Positions 34,164 through 47,364 of a stretch of 64,000 nucleotides of DNA are shown here, piece by piece (position 1 is the first letter of the stretch; each line of letters opens with the position of its first letter). Origin of the DNA: Ganoderma boninense (Eukaryota > Basidiomycota > Agaricomycetes > Polyporales > Polyporaceae). The notes under the pieces are model-generated. The model ran no database searches, was not told the origin of the DNA, and saw only the letters and a list, made by a program, of their open reading frames with translations. The translations under genes and the position numbers were made by a program. The stretch is from the NCBI GenBank assembly GCA_002900995.3, contig CM035314.1, forward strand, positions 124,001 through 188,000, given 5' to 3'.

Positions 34164-37100
34164 ATGGCGCCTCCTCGGCGTCGGGTCTCGTACGTGATAC
34201 CGCCCCCAGCCGACCCCCCGCCACGCCTGCAACTACCACCCCACGGCGTCCCTCGTCATGGCTCCATAGGCCCCATTCTCATCCCTCTCCACTCCTCGGG
34301 CCCCCTCCCTCCCCCGACACCGAAATGGACGCAGCACCCTCGACATCGGCTGGGGGTCTCCTGCCTTGCGCTCGACACCTCCACCCAGCTCGTAGGACGC
34401 GCGTCGCCCGAAGGCATCCTCTACACCGGCGGCCGTGACGGCATGACGATCGCCTGGGACCTGGGCGTCCCGACGACACGACGGAGCCAGCGGTACGGCT
34501 ACGCTGGGAGGGGCATGCGGAGGTGGGAGGTGATGACGAACTGGGCGGACGACGTGATCGAGGAGGAGGCGGAGGAGGTGGACGGATACCGCAGCGACGG
34601 CGACGTCTTGGGCGAGGTCACTGGGCGGACGCGGCGCCGGATACCCAGCGACAGCGCGATACCCTACGAGGATCAGTGGGAGACGGACATGGACGCATAT
34701 CAGGCTTTGAAGGTCCGTATCTTGCTCGTTTGACGACCCATGCGACTCGAATAACCACTTCCTGTCCGCGCAGGCGCACCCACCAACATCGCACTTCCGC
34801 CAAGCTGTTCAATCGCATTCGGACTGGATCAACGATATGATATTGTGTAATTATAATCAGACCCGTACGTTTTGGTTGTTATTTTTCGTACCCGCAGTCG
34901 TTGACTGTTCGGCAGTCGTCACTGCATCTTCCGACGGGACGATCAAGGCCTGGTCGCCGCATACGCACGGCCAGAGTGCCCCCCTGCATGAGCCCACAGT
35001 CGTCGGAACCCACTCCGACTACGTTCGCTGTTTGGCGTACTGGTGAGCATGTCCGACATTGTCCTACCCTGCGGTTCACATCACGGGCGGTGCCTATCCC
35101 TCGAGGGACTTTGAATGAACACCGGTCCAGTCACCCAGGGCTGGTCGGAAACCATGTATCTGGTGAGGGAGCTGAGCTCCTGGCGGATCTTCCCAGACAT
35201 CCTGGACCGAGCTTCCATCCGGCTCGCCTCTTTCTATTCAGGTTTCCCATCTTCGTCTACTCTCAGACAGAAAAACACACGAGTGGGTGGATGCTGAGGT
35301 TGCAATGACCCGGGGCTAGGTGTCCTACGGAGCGTTCGAGCACGTCCAAGATCCCCGTTCGGTCTGCTCTTCGTACACGGCGAGCTAGGTGGGCATTTCC
35401 AGTGTTGTGAAGCAGCGTGGAACTTTGCGTGGAAGTTTTACGTTTCTTTGCACTATCCGGGTGTCTAGGGGCCCGGGAGACGTGACGTCTGCCGAGTGTT
35501 TCCTAAGCGTGTTCGGGCATTTGAAGCAGGTCATTTGAAACAGGTCGGTCGGTCCATAAAGGGGAAACCTTGAGAGCATGTGTCGGAAAGAGGTGGGGAA
35601 CATGGTGTTTCCCGACGATTCTGGCCTGTTCTCTTCGAATTTCCCCTTTGTGAACACACCTCGGGCTGTTTTCGGTCTAGAAACGCGTTGAAGACACGAA
35701 AGAAAGGACAAGTTTACGCAACCTCAAAACACCGTGGAAATTTATGAGGAACTTGCTCATTGCCGCAACCCTGGAACATTTACCATGCCTGCCGTTAGAG
35801 CTAGGCGAAGGCAGGCTAATAAGCAGAGCTCGGGCCCAGGAGGACAGGGCGTTTCTTGGTTGGTCTATTCAGTGCTACGCGGATTATAACCCCACTTCCC
35901 TCATCAGTGAGGGAATCGCGATCCGGGGGTCTCGTCTCCTCTTGAAGAGTTATGACGATCTGATACTACTACTCGACGTGCACTGTCTATTCTCTCTTCC
36001 GGAATACACATATCGAATCTTGAACTGACTCCTCTCATTTTGTAGCCGAGAACAGCAGTGGTTCGCCTCCGGCTCTTTCGATCGAACCATCAGACTGTGG
36101 GACCTAGCGTCGACTGCAAACCGCGACTCTCTCATCACACTACATACACCTGAAGGCGCTGGTGCCAAGGCATCCGTGTACGCACTGACGACGGATCCTT
36201 ACGGTTCCGTCATTGCTTCAGGGTCGCCGGAGCGCGTTATCCGAATGTGGGACCCAAGGTCCGGGAAGCGAATAGCGAAGCTCGTCGGCCACACCGACAA
36301 TATTCGGGCCATCCTGATCTCAGAGGACGCCAAATACGTGAGCTGCCTACCTTGTTTCAAACCATTGATCGTCGGCTAACAGTCAGTTAGCTGCTCACGG
36401 GTTCTGCGGATGGTAAGTGCAGTCAATTCACTCGAGGATCGTCGTCTGAGCCATTCGGCAGCCTCCGTCAAGCTGTGGTCCCTGTCCTCCCAGCGCTGTC
36501 TACATACATTTACCCACCATACTGAGTCTGTCTGGTCCCTGTTCTCCTCCCATCCCTCTCTGGAGGTGTTCTACTCCGGCGATCGCTCCGGCCTGGTCTG
36601 CAAGGTCGACGTCGAAGGTTGTGCGGACGTATCTGAAGGAGAGTGCGTGCTCCTGTGCCAAGACTCGGGATCGGACCGACCTGGGACTTCTGGCTTTGGT
36701 TCTGAAGGCATCAACAAGATCGTCGCCATGGACGATAACCTGCTCTGGACAGCATCTGGAAGCTCGAGCGTAAAGCGGTGGCGTGTCCCTGGTCCGCGCG
36801 CACTCCGCGCCACAGTCCTGAGTGTGGAGGGCGCCGTCGACAGCCCAGTCTCCTCCCCGCCGTTCCTGGACTATCGGCAGCCCGACTCGCCTGCCCGGTC
36901 GAAGTCCGTCCCGCGCTCACCTTCGCTGTCCCAAACGGGCTCGCGGAGCAGCAGCCCCCGCGCCTCCCGCTCGCCCCGCGCCTCGCTCACTCAATCCTCC
37001 CTCTCGAACATCGGCAACACCACCATGGACTTAGAGCTCGACCCTGACCGCGAGGGCGAGGAGACATGGTATGGCATTCCGTTCGAGAGCCTTGTGCGTC

Positions 37101-39520
37101 TCACGTCGCCCAACGATTCCGGGTTCGGGATGGGCGGCCCGTCCTCGCGCGCACCCGACGCCGAGATCGCCACCTTGTATTCCGCGGCCTCTGTGCGGAG
37201 CGTCCCGCGCGTGGTGCGCTCGCCCGTGCAGACGACGTTTGGGCAGTCTACTTCTGCCGCGCTGCGCAGCCCGAGCCCGTTCAGGAGCGACACGCTCCGC
37301 TCGCAGGCTGAGCCGCGGCTGACAGAGGACAGCCAAACGATGCACGCACCGCATCCCCGGGCGGCGTACGAAATTCGGGAAGTCGCGGCGGACGCAGTGC
37401 CACTGCGGCTCGAGGCGGACGAGGTGATCCACGGGGAGCACGGGCTGGTGCGCTGCATGATGCTCAACGACCGCATGCACGCACTCACGGTGGACACTGC
37501 CGGCGAGGTCGCAGTGTGGGACATCGTGCGTGGCGCGTGTCTCGGGCGTTTTCCGTGTGCGGATGTTGCTGCCGCGAGCTTCTGCGGGAGCGCGAGGAGC
37601 CAGGAGAGCGAGAAGGATGGGGGCGAGGAGAGGCAGCGGAGCCCCCGCGAGGCGCTGGAGACGGTGCGGGAACGGATCGAGGGCGAGGCTGTCGTGCCGT
37701 CCTGGGCGGCCCTAGAGACGAAGACGGGCGTGCTAACAGTCCATGTGAATGAGCGGTGCTTCGAGGCGGAGGTCTATGCGGACGAAGCGGGATATGGACA
37801 TGCTCATGAGCGGAACGAAGAGATTAGATGTGAGTCCCCTATTGGACTCGGCGCAAGTGCGCATGACCGAGGACTGACTGTTGGATCCAGTTAACATTGG
37901 GAAGTGGGTTTTGCGGAACCTGTTCTATGGCTTCATCCGCGAAGAACAGCGTCAAGCAGCACGACGCCCGAGAGAGCACGGCGGGCACGATTCATCCCAG
38001 CACCGGATGCAACGTGGGAGCGTCCCTGCGCACATAGATCTCAGCAATGCGAACTCACATGCAAGGAGTCGTGCGTCGTCAGACGTCTCCGTGCGTAGCT
38101 CATCGTCGGCTTCTGTCGGTCCTCGAAGTCCGACTGGTATCATCCTCTCGCCCACCATGCTTCCTGCTGTCTCTCCAGCCATTTCCGCCACACCCCGTTC
38201 ATCCCCGCTTTTGACGCCGTTGATCCCGCTGCGCAGCGCGCTGCGAGACTCTGGACTGCCCACCATCCCTCAGTCGCCCAATTTCGCCGACGCGACACCA
38301 ATGCCTATCTCTCATGGCCTGCGTGACAGCCAGCGCTCGGATAACAGCACGGGCTCCGCTGTCCCGCCCTCCGCCTACGGTACTGTGAACGCCGACTACT
38401 TCTCTTCTCACCATGGGAGCAGCCGGCGTCCGTCTGTCTCAACACCGCCCAGACCGCCGAGCCCGGATGAGTTCTTCGGATGGGGCAACAAGGTGTCCAC
38501 GCCAGATACAAACCCGAGCACGCCGACGATGGGGAGCTTGATGGGTAGGCTGAACAAGGCGTTCTCAAAGACGAAGCGGCAGCCGAGCGAAAATGCGGCG
38601 ACGACGTCGCAGGGTACTGCGACGAGTGCTTCTACGGAGACCCCAGCTGAGGTGCGTGTCCGACTTGGGTAATGTTCTTTCTTGCCGTCGCTAAGGAAGA
38701 TGTGTATTTCTTAAGGATCCGTCGCCGCCGATCAAGACTCCTGTTCAGGCACTCCTTGGCGGACCTATTACCCCTCCCTCATCGAGCGAGGCACCAACGC
38801 TCCCGATCCCCCCGAGCACGTCCATCATCATCTCCGAGGAAGCACCATCCGGTTGGCTGGCGCTGTATCGCGGCCACGTGTCGAGCACAAGCTTAGATGT
38901 TCGGGCCCTCGAGGAAGCGATGCCTCTGTGGTCGCTTCAGTGCCTCTTACAGAACAAGATACCGCCAATTCAGGTGACGAAGGTCAGCTTTGTGCTGCTC
39001 CCGTTCAAAGAACCAGGAGTGGAGCCTCTGCCCGAACTGTTAAATACGTAAGTCTCATCATGTCAGCACAGTGGTTGTCAGCCGATGTTAATTTTCGAAC
39101 TGTAGGCAGCAGTCGAAACTGACGGCGAGTCGGTTCTTGCGAGTTCGCAAGCTGACCGTCCATGTGCGTACTGCTCCCCTCACCCTAACGATTGTTCTCT
39201 GATTGTTCTCAACATATAAACAGGTGCAGGACAAGCTCGATAAGATCGCGAGTGGCGGTGGCAGCTCGCCCATATCCATGAGCATGACTCCCCGCTCCTC
39301 GATTGACCGCCACTCAACGTCGTCCGCGCGGGCTCGAGACCACGACTCGCGCCCGCGCGCCGACGAGCTATACGAGATCCTCTGCAACGGCGCCGTCCTT
39401 CCGCTAGATATGACCCTTGCCGCGGTCCGGCAGTACATCTGGCGGCAATCCGGGGAGCTTGTCATGCATTATCGCCGCAAGGCGGTCCCCGTGCGCCCGG
39501 CCGTTCACGCTCAATCGTGA
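34164..39520 (+). CDS. WDR48/UAF1-like WD40 deubiquitinase activator (1,298 aa)
   Basis: Orthologue-type of WDR48/UAF1 (fission yeast Bun107), which binds and activates ubiquitin-specific proteases. Exons 34164-34712, 34774-34864, 34916-35042, 36046-36337, 36391-36412, 36462-37829, 37891-38651, 38716-39047, 39106-39163 and 39224-39520 give 3,897 nt. N-terminal WD40 repeats include [29 protein letters not shown] (here [11 protein letters not shown]), [47 protein letters not shown] and [10 protein letters not shown] long Ser/Pro-rich linker follows, then the ubiquitin-like C-terminal DUF3337 domain: [43 protein letters not shown]. It is larger than animal UAF1 because of the low-complexity inserts. 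One intron (35043-36045) is ~1 kb. Start ATG 34164 precedes the RRRVSYVIP segment expected at the N terminus. Confidence 0.92.
35043..36045 (+). other. Oversized intron of the WDR48-like gene, probable insertion
   Basis: 1,003 nt between donor gtgagc and acceptor ttgtag; the other eight introns are 49-64 nt. The splice is fixed by the peptide [15 protein letters not shown] across it. The inserted DNA has no long frame or clear terminal repeats. Confidence 0.6.
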
Positions 39521-40543
39521 GGCTGATTGCCCCTCAAGTGATATGCACGCAGTCATGTAGTACGTTCTAGCTTATTGAGATATCATGCTGTATAACGGTG
39601 TTTGTAGACCTCTGTGGCTGGTAATGTACTGAGGTAGCATTTCGCTTCTTGATGTCTAAACCTCCTTCAGATTGAGTGTCAACCGCGCGAAGCAGCAAGC
39701 CGAGATGCGTGCACCTTCTCTTCGGCCCAGCTGGGCCCTTCCAGGATCACCCGCGTTATCTGCCCATGGTTCTCTTATGGTTAACATGGCGGGGGCCGCA
39801 ATTGCAATCTAAAGGTGTTCATTCAATCTCTCGAACTAACAGTGCCTCCAGAACAAGACAATCAATCCAGAACGGCTATACAAATGAAGAGAGCCATCAG
39901 TCGACCAGAGAGATCTTTTGGCCATCTCGGTGAGCCACTCCATATCGAGTCGATCGATCCATGTGTCAAAACTGCAAGGCTGACCACTGGAACCTGGAGA
40001 TCTCTCGTCACTTCGATCCATGTCATTCTCTTGCTGAGGATGGTCATGCGTTCGAAGAGCACGATTGTCTAGCAGAAAACTAGTTTGTGTGCATCCGTGT
40101 GTGACGTGCGGCCCCCTCCCTGCGCATACCTATGCTCGCCGACATTTGCTTTTACAATCGTATTGCGGGAACCCCCCATTATCCGGACAAGTATATGGTA
40201 AGTTAGAATGGTCTCGATCGGGACATACGAACCCCTTGCGGAGCCGAGAACCACCCTGCTGGTACATTGCCAGCCGCCCCGCTCGCGTGTTAAGTACAGG
40301 CGGTGTGTTCTGAGATTCTTCCGGTGTCTCTTTTCCGCCTTCCACATCCGACGTACTGCCTCTGAGGACTCTTTCGACGAGGTAAACAGGGAGTGACAAA
40401 TGTGTCGTCGACTAGCTAATCCTTCTTCGCAGCGAGCTTCCCTCTCTGCTCAGTCAATACTGACCGCGTTAGCGCCACACCTCGCTCCTTACACACTTCG
40501 CTCCTTACACTACACTCCCTTTTCTCGGAACCCTACTGCGACG
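39521..40543. other. Intergenic between WDR48-like and GH16 copy 2
   Basis: 1 kb with no gene or RNA recognised. The last 100 bp before 40544 are rich in CT-rich runs, as in many basidiomycete promoters. Confidence 0.5.
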
Positions 40544-42068
40544 ATGCGTGTAGCCGCTTCCTTGCTCATTTTCTCTGTGCTCCCCACCAGCGTCCTTGGT
40601 CGCTCGTACTTCCTTACCGAGAACATCATAGGACCCCAATTCCTCACCGCGTTCACGCACGAGACCATTCCTGATCCCACTCATGGCCGAGTGTACGTAC
40701 GCTCTTTCTCCCTCCCTGTTATCCAGATGCTTGGTCCATCCACCTCGCAACCCTTGGGGCTATCGACTCGTTTGAATTCACAGCTAATTTACAATCTTGC
40801 TCCATCAGGAATTATCTCTCGCAGGCCGCGGCGCTCGCGAAGAACCTGACGTATATCAGCGGTGATACACTCATCCTTCGCGCCGACTCGACGACGGTGC
40901 TGGACCCGTTAGGTCCTGGACGCGACTCGTTCAGGCTGCAAAGCAACAAGCTCTATGACAAGCATGTCGCTGTGTCAGTGCTTACCTGATGATAGATGGT
41001 CCATTTTGTCAGGGCTGCTTCTCATTTACTCTTCTGTAGTTGGAATATTCGTCATATGCCCCAAGGATGCAGGTCAGTGTCGGCTGGACCTGGTATATTG
41101 AACTTGCTAAGAATGTCCGTTTATTAGTACTTGGCCAGCCATATGGGAAGTAGGACCCGATTGGCCAGCCGGTGGTAAGGTGTTTCGTGGTCGTTGTTTC
41201 TTCTCGCCGTGGAACTGATGTTATTTGCGTGTACTTTTATGCTCGCAGGCGAGATCGACATCGTCGAGGGTAATAACGACAAGGGCCCGAACCAATCCAC
41301 GTTACACACCGTCCCCGGTTTGTCTCCCGTATCATGTTTCATCCTCCATGCAGTCTCTGACGTGCGACGATATGCTCTAGGGTGCATGATGCCTTCATCG
41401 CGTAATCAATCAGGGTATGTTTCTTCCTTCTCTGCATTCACAGACCTCGCCATCATGGGGATTCATTCTTTACCTATTCCGATAGAACAATCATTGGAGA
41501 TGACTGTTACACCAATAGTGCAACCTACGGTTGCGGAGTGATGGCTCCACGCACAAGCAGCTTTGGCCCTTCGTTCAATGCTGTCGGCGGGGGCTGGTAC
41601 GCGATGGAGCGTTCCGAATCGTACATCAGGATCTGGCACTGGCAACGAAATGACACCAGCATCCCGATGGACATACGATCCGGCTTCGCGTTCATTGACA
41701 CAAGCAACTGGGTGAGGGCCTAGTTCAGCGTTAACATTGAACGTTCGCGAGGGATGAATCTGATACACACCATTCATCGCAGGGCATGCCAATCGCGGAC
41801 TTCCCGAACACGAACTGCGACATGGCCAGGTACTTCCGGCCGCAGAGAATGATCGTTAACCTCTCGTTCTGTGGCGATTGGGCGGGTGCGAAATATGCCG
41901 CCTATGGCTGCCCTGGTGAATGCACTGGTGAGTTCATTTACTCGCGATTGAAGCTTGTAGCCGCTCCCCTTAAACGCTGCCTTTCTTGCATCAGACTTCG
42001 TCAACCGGAACCCTTCAGCATTCAAGAACGCATACTTCGATATTGCCTGGCTCAAGGTCTACCAGTAG
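40544..42068 (+). CDS. GH16 family glucanase, copy 2 (313 aa)
   Basis: Secreted laminarinase-like glycoside hydrolase. Exons 40544-40692, 40809-40973, 41040-41072, 41128-41174, 41249-41317, 41381-41414, 41486-41711, 41783-41927 and 41995-42068 give 942 nt. The signal peptide is MRVAASLLIFSVLPTSVLG. The catalytic motif EIDIVEG supplies Glu133, Asp135 and Glu138. Family blocks NYLSQAAALAKNLTY, WNIRHMPQGC, TWPAIWEVG, AVGGGWYAMER and LSFCGDWAGAKYAAYGC match copy 1. All nine exons match those of copy 1 in order and phase, differing only by a few codons, so the genes are paralogues from one duplication followed by inversion or transfer to the other strand. Paired cysteines near the ends (CYTN, CGVM, CDMA, CGDW, CPGEC) suggest disulphides. 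Probable role is beta-1,3-glucan turnover outside the cell. Confidence 0.92.
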
Positions 42069-42361
42069 TAGTTTGGGCTGGCTGGGTTCGTTTCGTTTGC
42101 CGCAGTCCGAGGATCGTATGAGACGTATCGGGTGAAGGTCACGACTGCTTGACAGATGAGCCACGACTGTAAATATCAAGGGGGCGACGGGTTTCGGTGT
42201 GTACGTCGGTTATTCCGGTTGCACTCGTACTCAAGTCGTATACCTTTGGAGTATTGGAGTCCGAGCATTTTGCAATGCATCACTGTTATTGTATACCATC
42301 TCTTTCCCCACTTCTCCAACACTGCAGCGCTTCAAATACTATGATTCGATGCCGCCAAGTT

Positions 42362-45300
42362 TCACTCAAAATATACTAATGGGCTTCCAGCTTGCACGAC
42401 GCTGCCCTCTCGAACGCCTTGTCCGAAACCCACCACTCGTCGTCCAACGTTCTCCTCTCCCGCGGTGACGTTAACCTCAGTCTTCATCGCCTCGAGGATG
42501 ATGAGGATATCTCCATCAGCCTTAATTACGTCTCCTACTGCGCATTTAATCTTCCATATGTTGGCGGTGAGAGAGGACGTAGTGTACGCAACGCCTTCGA
42601 GCCCTACAGAACGCGGTCCAAATGTGAATTTGAAGATGGAAAGTGAAGCACTAGAGATTTGAGAGAACCTACCCGGTGCGACCGGAGTGCGATCCTCGGA
42701 TTGTCGGGCATCAAGCTCTTCCCGACGCTGTGCATCCCACTTCCCGAACAGCGCCTTTTCGCTAGGGGAGAGATGAATTGCAACTTGTCAGGATTGACGG
42801 GCTGGACATACCGAGCATCCTCCGAAGCGACGCCAAGCGCTTGCTTTTCCTTGAATGCCTTGATTTCGTTATCTATACCATGGACCAAACTAGAGTACTC
42901 TGCCATAGAAAACGTCCGTTCCTCGATCTTGAATACATATCGCCCGGTATCGAACAGCATTTCCGCCTGAACGCGAAAGTATGAATATACGACAGAAATG
43001 AGAGAAGGGAGGTGAGGCTGAACTTGCCTGCAGGTAATGCTCTTCGTCTACAACTTCGAACACGACCTGAGTACGTTTGTCATTTATTATTGAAATTTTC
43101 AATTCGGTGAGTTGGATCACCGTTACCTGGTCGAAGGGCTGCAGCAACCATGGACTTTCGGTATTGAAGTCTTTCCCTTTACCCCATGTCTGCCACGGGG
43201 AGAGTGTTCGTCCGAAGAGTTGGTACCCGCCGGGCGACTCAATTGGGTATATGGCTGCCACAAGGCCGGCGATTCCAATCGCTCCCTACGTAATGCAGCC
43301 AGTCAGGGGGACGTGTTCGGGAAGGAGATACTTCACGCACGCGAGGGGTGAACGTCCGCGATGGATTCATTTTTTGTCCGACGAGACGACAGCGTGGATC
43401 AATCTAACAATACAGCGGCACCAGTCATTAACCGATCTGCTGTGACTATAGACGGTTTCACTCACAGGGACCAAGAAAGGACACGCCAAATAGAAGCCGA
43501 CGCCGAAAACGAGCTAGCACTCCATGAGCAAACGTTCAAAGCCATGCAATTGTAACTCACCCAGTCAGTAGTCACCAACTTCCTCAGAGCCTCCTCGCTA
43601 GAAGACAATCCGTTGTTCCTGGCGAGGTACTCGACATTGCTCGGCAGATAAGCAGCCGTTTCCCGGGTGTTCTGCATATATTTCTCAAGTGCTTCGCGGT
43701 TCCACCTATCGTCGAGCACGACAGGAAAAGTAATACGTCGACCTGGGAAGGTTAGCGACTCGACGCTGTCCGGGAGCGAGACCTCAATGTCGATGAGCAT
43801 TGCAAGCACATCGTCTTGGATGGCGACAAGTGGGTCGAAGTGCACCTTGATGAGGCTTAGGGAAACCCAATCGTGAGACAAAATAATAACGCACCATGGT
43901 GGAGCGGATGCACGGTGCAAGAAACCAGACTCCCGGTAGAGGTCGTTTGCGCACCTCCGCCTCGAACGCATGGATCCGAGCACGGATGGCGAAGTCGAGG
44001 TCCATGTCTCCGAATTCGACCAATATTGCAGAATCGCCGGCTTGTCTGAATGCCACCGAAGTCGGCTTTGACAGTTCAGACGGTCTCTGATGTAGTCGTG
44101 GATCGATGTGACGGTCAGTTGCTTCGAATAGAGGTAGAGATGGCGGGAGGGTTGACGAGAACTGGATCGACATTTGCAACTCCAGGAAAAATCTGTCTTG
44201 CGCCTGGTACAGGTCCCTTGCATCTTCGAACGAGACACGCTGGAATAGAATCGTAGACCCTGCGCGCAGCTGTCCTACCTTCCATCTATCGCACGGCTGG
44301 TCAGAAAAATCGCATACGCCTCAGGCTGGTTTTGATCGAACAAACGCACAGTTCCGCGCTGGCGACAGTGCATATGCAGACATAACCACCCATATCGGGA
44401 CCTTCGTTCGTCAGAATGACGGGGGTGTCGCCGTTCATGTTGATCGTCCCGAACGCGTATCCGTTGTCGAGGATGTTGCTCGGGTGCGAGCCGCCCTCAC
44501 CGCCATTCTCGCGTGCCCAGGCGATTCGCGGTCCCTCCAAACGCACTCCCATCCGATTGCTTGCCGCACTGACTGTCCACCTGGTGGCGAAGAAGTCTGT
44601 GATTCCTTCCTCGGTGATGAATGTTGGATCGCATTGCGGGCCAGGAAGGACGTGGATCGTCCATTCGTGGGGATAGGCAGGTATCAGGCTTTCCGGAATG
44701 GCTGGTGGAGAGGAGTCTGCTGCCGTAGGAGCACACTCGCCAAGCGCGATGTGGTCTCCGGCTGTCAGCGCACGACCTTGGTACCCGCCCATTCCCATCG
44801 ACGTCGACTTCGATCTCAGGTATTTTGGTATCTCCGGGAACCCTCCTCGTATCGCCAGGTACGAACGCATGCCATTCTGCTGCGCCGTGCCGACAGCGAA
44901 CTTCGCACCTGCGGGGACGATGAGACGCTCCCACATCCGCACCTCCTTCCCGTCCACTGTCACTTTTGCAGGCGCTCCGGTGACAGCGACGACAGCGGTA
45001 GTGTGGAAGAGGAGGCGACACCCGGTCAACGTCAGCTCGAGCCCTTCTGTCCCGGGATCGTTGCCAGCGAGGATGTTTGCGATGCGGAACGCAAGGGAGT
45101 CCATAGGACCACTTCGAGGAATGCCTAGTCCAATGCGCCGGCCAGGATAGTCCTGTACAGTTGTCTCCAGCGACGCACTGAGTACTGTGAACGCACTAAC
45201 AATAATGGTTAGTGCCAAGGTTCTATGACGAGAATGAAGGAAAAGTAAGACCTCGGGACGAAAGTGAATGCACTCAAGAAGGACGTCGTAGCCTCTCCAG

Positions 45301-46863
45301 ACAGGAAACGCTCGGAAGCGCACACCGCTCGGAGGTACTGCACGTTGTTTGGAGGACCGTACATCTCTGTCCGATCCAAAGCTTCCTGGAGACGCTCGAT
45401 AGCTTCCGCTCGAGTCGACCCGGTGACAATAAGTTTGCATGCGAGGGGGTCGAAGTACGGCGTGATCGTGGTCCCGGTTTCGACCCACGAATCGACTCTG
45501 AGCCACTCGGCGTCCGGAAAATTGACCTGCTGGAGAACTCCGGGGCAAGGTTTGAAATCTGCGGCAGGATTTTCGCAGTATAACCGAACTTCGATAGCAT
45601 GTCGAGCAGGAGACGCTGTGTACAGCGACTGATCGAAGAATTTGTGAGATAAAACGCCAGCATCCATGTTGTCGTGTCGTGCTATGCCTTGTAGGATCAT
45701 CAACTCTACGATGTCGAGGCCCGGACGGACCTGCTCCGTGACCGGATGTTCGACCTTTCGACGGCCACGTCAGTTTTACAGCCGTTCGAAGGGGAAATTG
45801 AAAGGGGGGGACTCGCCTGCAGGCGCGTATTCATCTCGAGAAAGAAGAAACCCCCTGTTGCATCGTCAACCAGAAACTCCACAGTCCCGGCGGACTCATA
45901 TTTGACATGCTTCGCGAGACGGACCGCCGCATCGCACATCTTCTCACGGACATCTGCCATACCTCGCAATATGTGAGTGTCCAATACCATGACTTTCCCG
46001 ATGAAGAGGACACTGACTGGGGTGACGAAGCATAAAGGGACTCGGAGCCTCTTCGATGACCTTCTGGTGCCTCCTCTGAATGCTGCACTCCCGCTCCCCC
46101 ATGTGAATCGCGTGGCCGGCGCCATCCCCAAATACCTGCACCTCGACATGCCGCGCAGCTGGATAGAACCGTTCGATGAACAGTCCGCCGTTCTTGAAGA
46201 GCGTCTGTCGCAACGCAAATATTAGACTGCTGCGCTAAAGAACACCTGGCAGAGCTGTACCTGCGCGCGAGCTTGGATGCTCGGGAACCTGGCTCGCAGC
46301 TCGGCGGCAGTACCGCACACCACGAGACCCATACCGCCCCCTCCGGCCGTCGACTTGAGCATCACCGGGAATCCCATCTCCTCCGCACAGGCGACCGCCC
46401 CCTCCACGTCCTGCAGCAACCCCCGAGACCCAGGCACGAGCGGGACGTCCACCTCCGCCGCGAGGTCGCGCGCGCGGTGCTTCAGCCCCATCGCCTCGAT
46501 GGTCTCTGGCTGCGGGCCGAGCCACGCGACGCCGGCGCCTCGCACCTCCCGCGCGAAGCGCGCGTCCTCGGACAGGAAGCCGTAGCCCGGGTGCAGGAGC
46601 GTCGCCCCGCGCTCCCTGCATATGGCGACGATGGCGGCGCCGTCGAGGTACCCGCGCGCGTTCGAGACGGGGTCCGCGTCGTCCGGGCGGAGCGGCGCCG
46701 CCTCGTCTGCGAGGACGGCGTGCGGAGCCGTCGCGTCCGAGCGGGTGTACACTGCGATGGTGTGGATGCCGAGACGCCTGGCGGTGCGCAGGATGCGCAC
46801 TGCGATCTCGCCGCGGTTCGCGATGAGAAGCTTGTGGTGCGGGTATGCGGGATTGGCGGCCAT
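42362..46863 (-). CDS. Urea carboxylase, biotin-dependent (1,251 aa)
   Basis: Fourteen exons (complement): 46863-46261, 46204-46018, 45962-45817, 45754-45252, 45195-44350, 44285-43895, 43845-43561, 43513-43466, 43403-43341, 43285-43127, 43066-43028, 42966-42812, 42761-42673 and 42603-42362; 3,756 nt, all in phase. Domains in order: biotin carboxylase ([18 protein letters not shown] at ~15, ATP-grasp loop GGGGMG at 174-179, [17 protein letters not shown]), KipA/AHS2 carboxyltransferase ([39 protein letters not shown]), KipI/AHS1 ([32 protein letters not shown]) and a C-terminal biotinyl domain with EAMKTE, Lys1212 being the biotin site. It makes allophanate from urea, ATP and bicarbonate. Unlike yeast Dur1,2 there is no allophanate hydrolase (amidase) domain at either end and no amidase gene nearby. 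Introns starting 45816 and 43027 use GC donors. Confidence 0.92.
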
Positions 46864-47364
46864 GGTGGCGGTTGGGGAAGAGCTGAGCGTCGGGCGATGG
46901 GAGGAGGGCGGGGCGATATGAGTCGTGGAGGGAGAGATAGCGAGGGAATACCCGTGTCCTAGAGCGGAACATGTCCTCGTTAGTACGATGGCGGTGTGAT
47001 GGCCTGACCCATGACCTCAGAAGGCCCATAGCTGCGGGCCATTACAGGAAGGTTGTCTAGTAATAGGTAGGGAAGGGCGCGGATCGGATAAACTTACCGC
47101 GCAGATAGATATATACCCGTGCGAGTAAAGTACATGGTGGAAGACGAGGAGTCCAAGGCGTATTTGAAGAAAATGGCGTATACGAAGCATACTCGGTATG
47201 GCATTGAAGTTTGTAGATATCGGTGCTTGTGTGCTTACAGAAGGCCATATATGAACGCTCAAGAGATAGCAATCCCGTCCCTACCGGGACCGCCTAGTAC
47301 CTTAGCCCCGGAATACCCGCAACAAGATGTGCAAAAACGGCTCACCCTACTGCACATCATTGCC

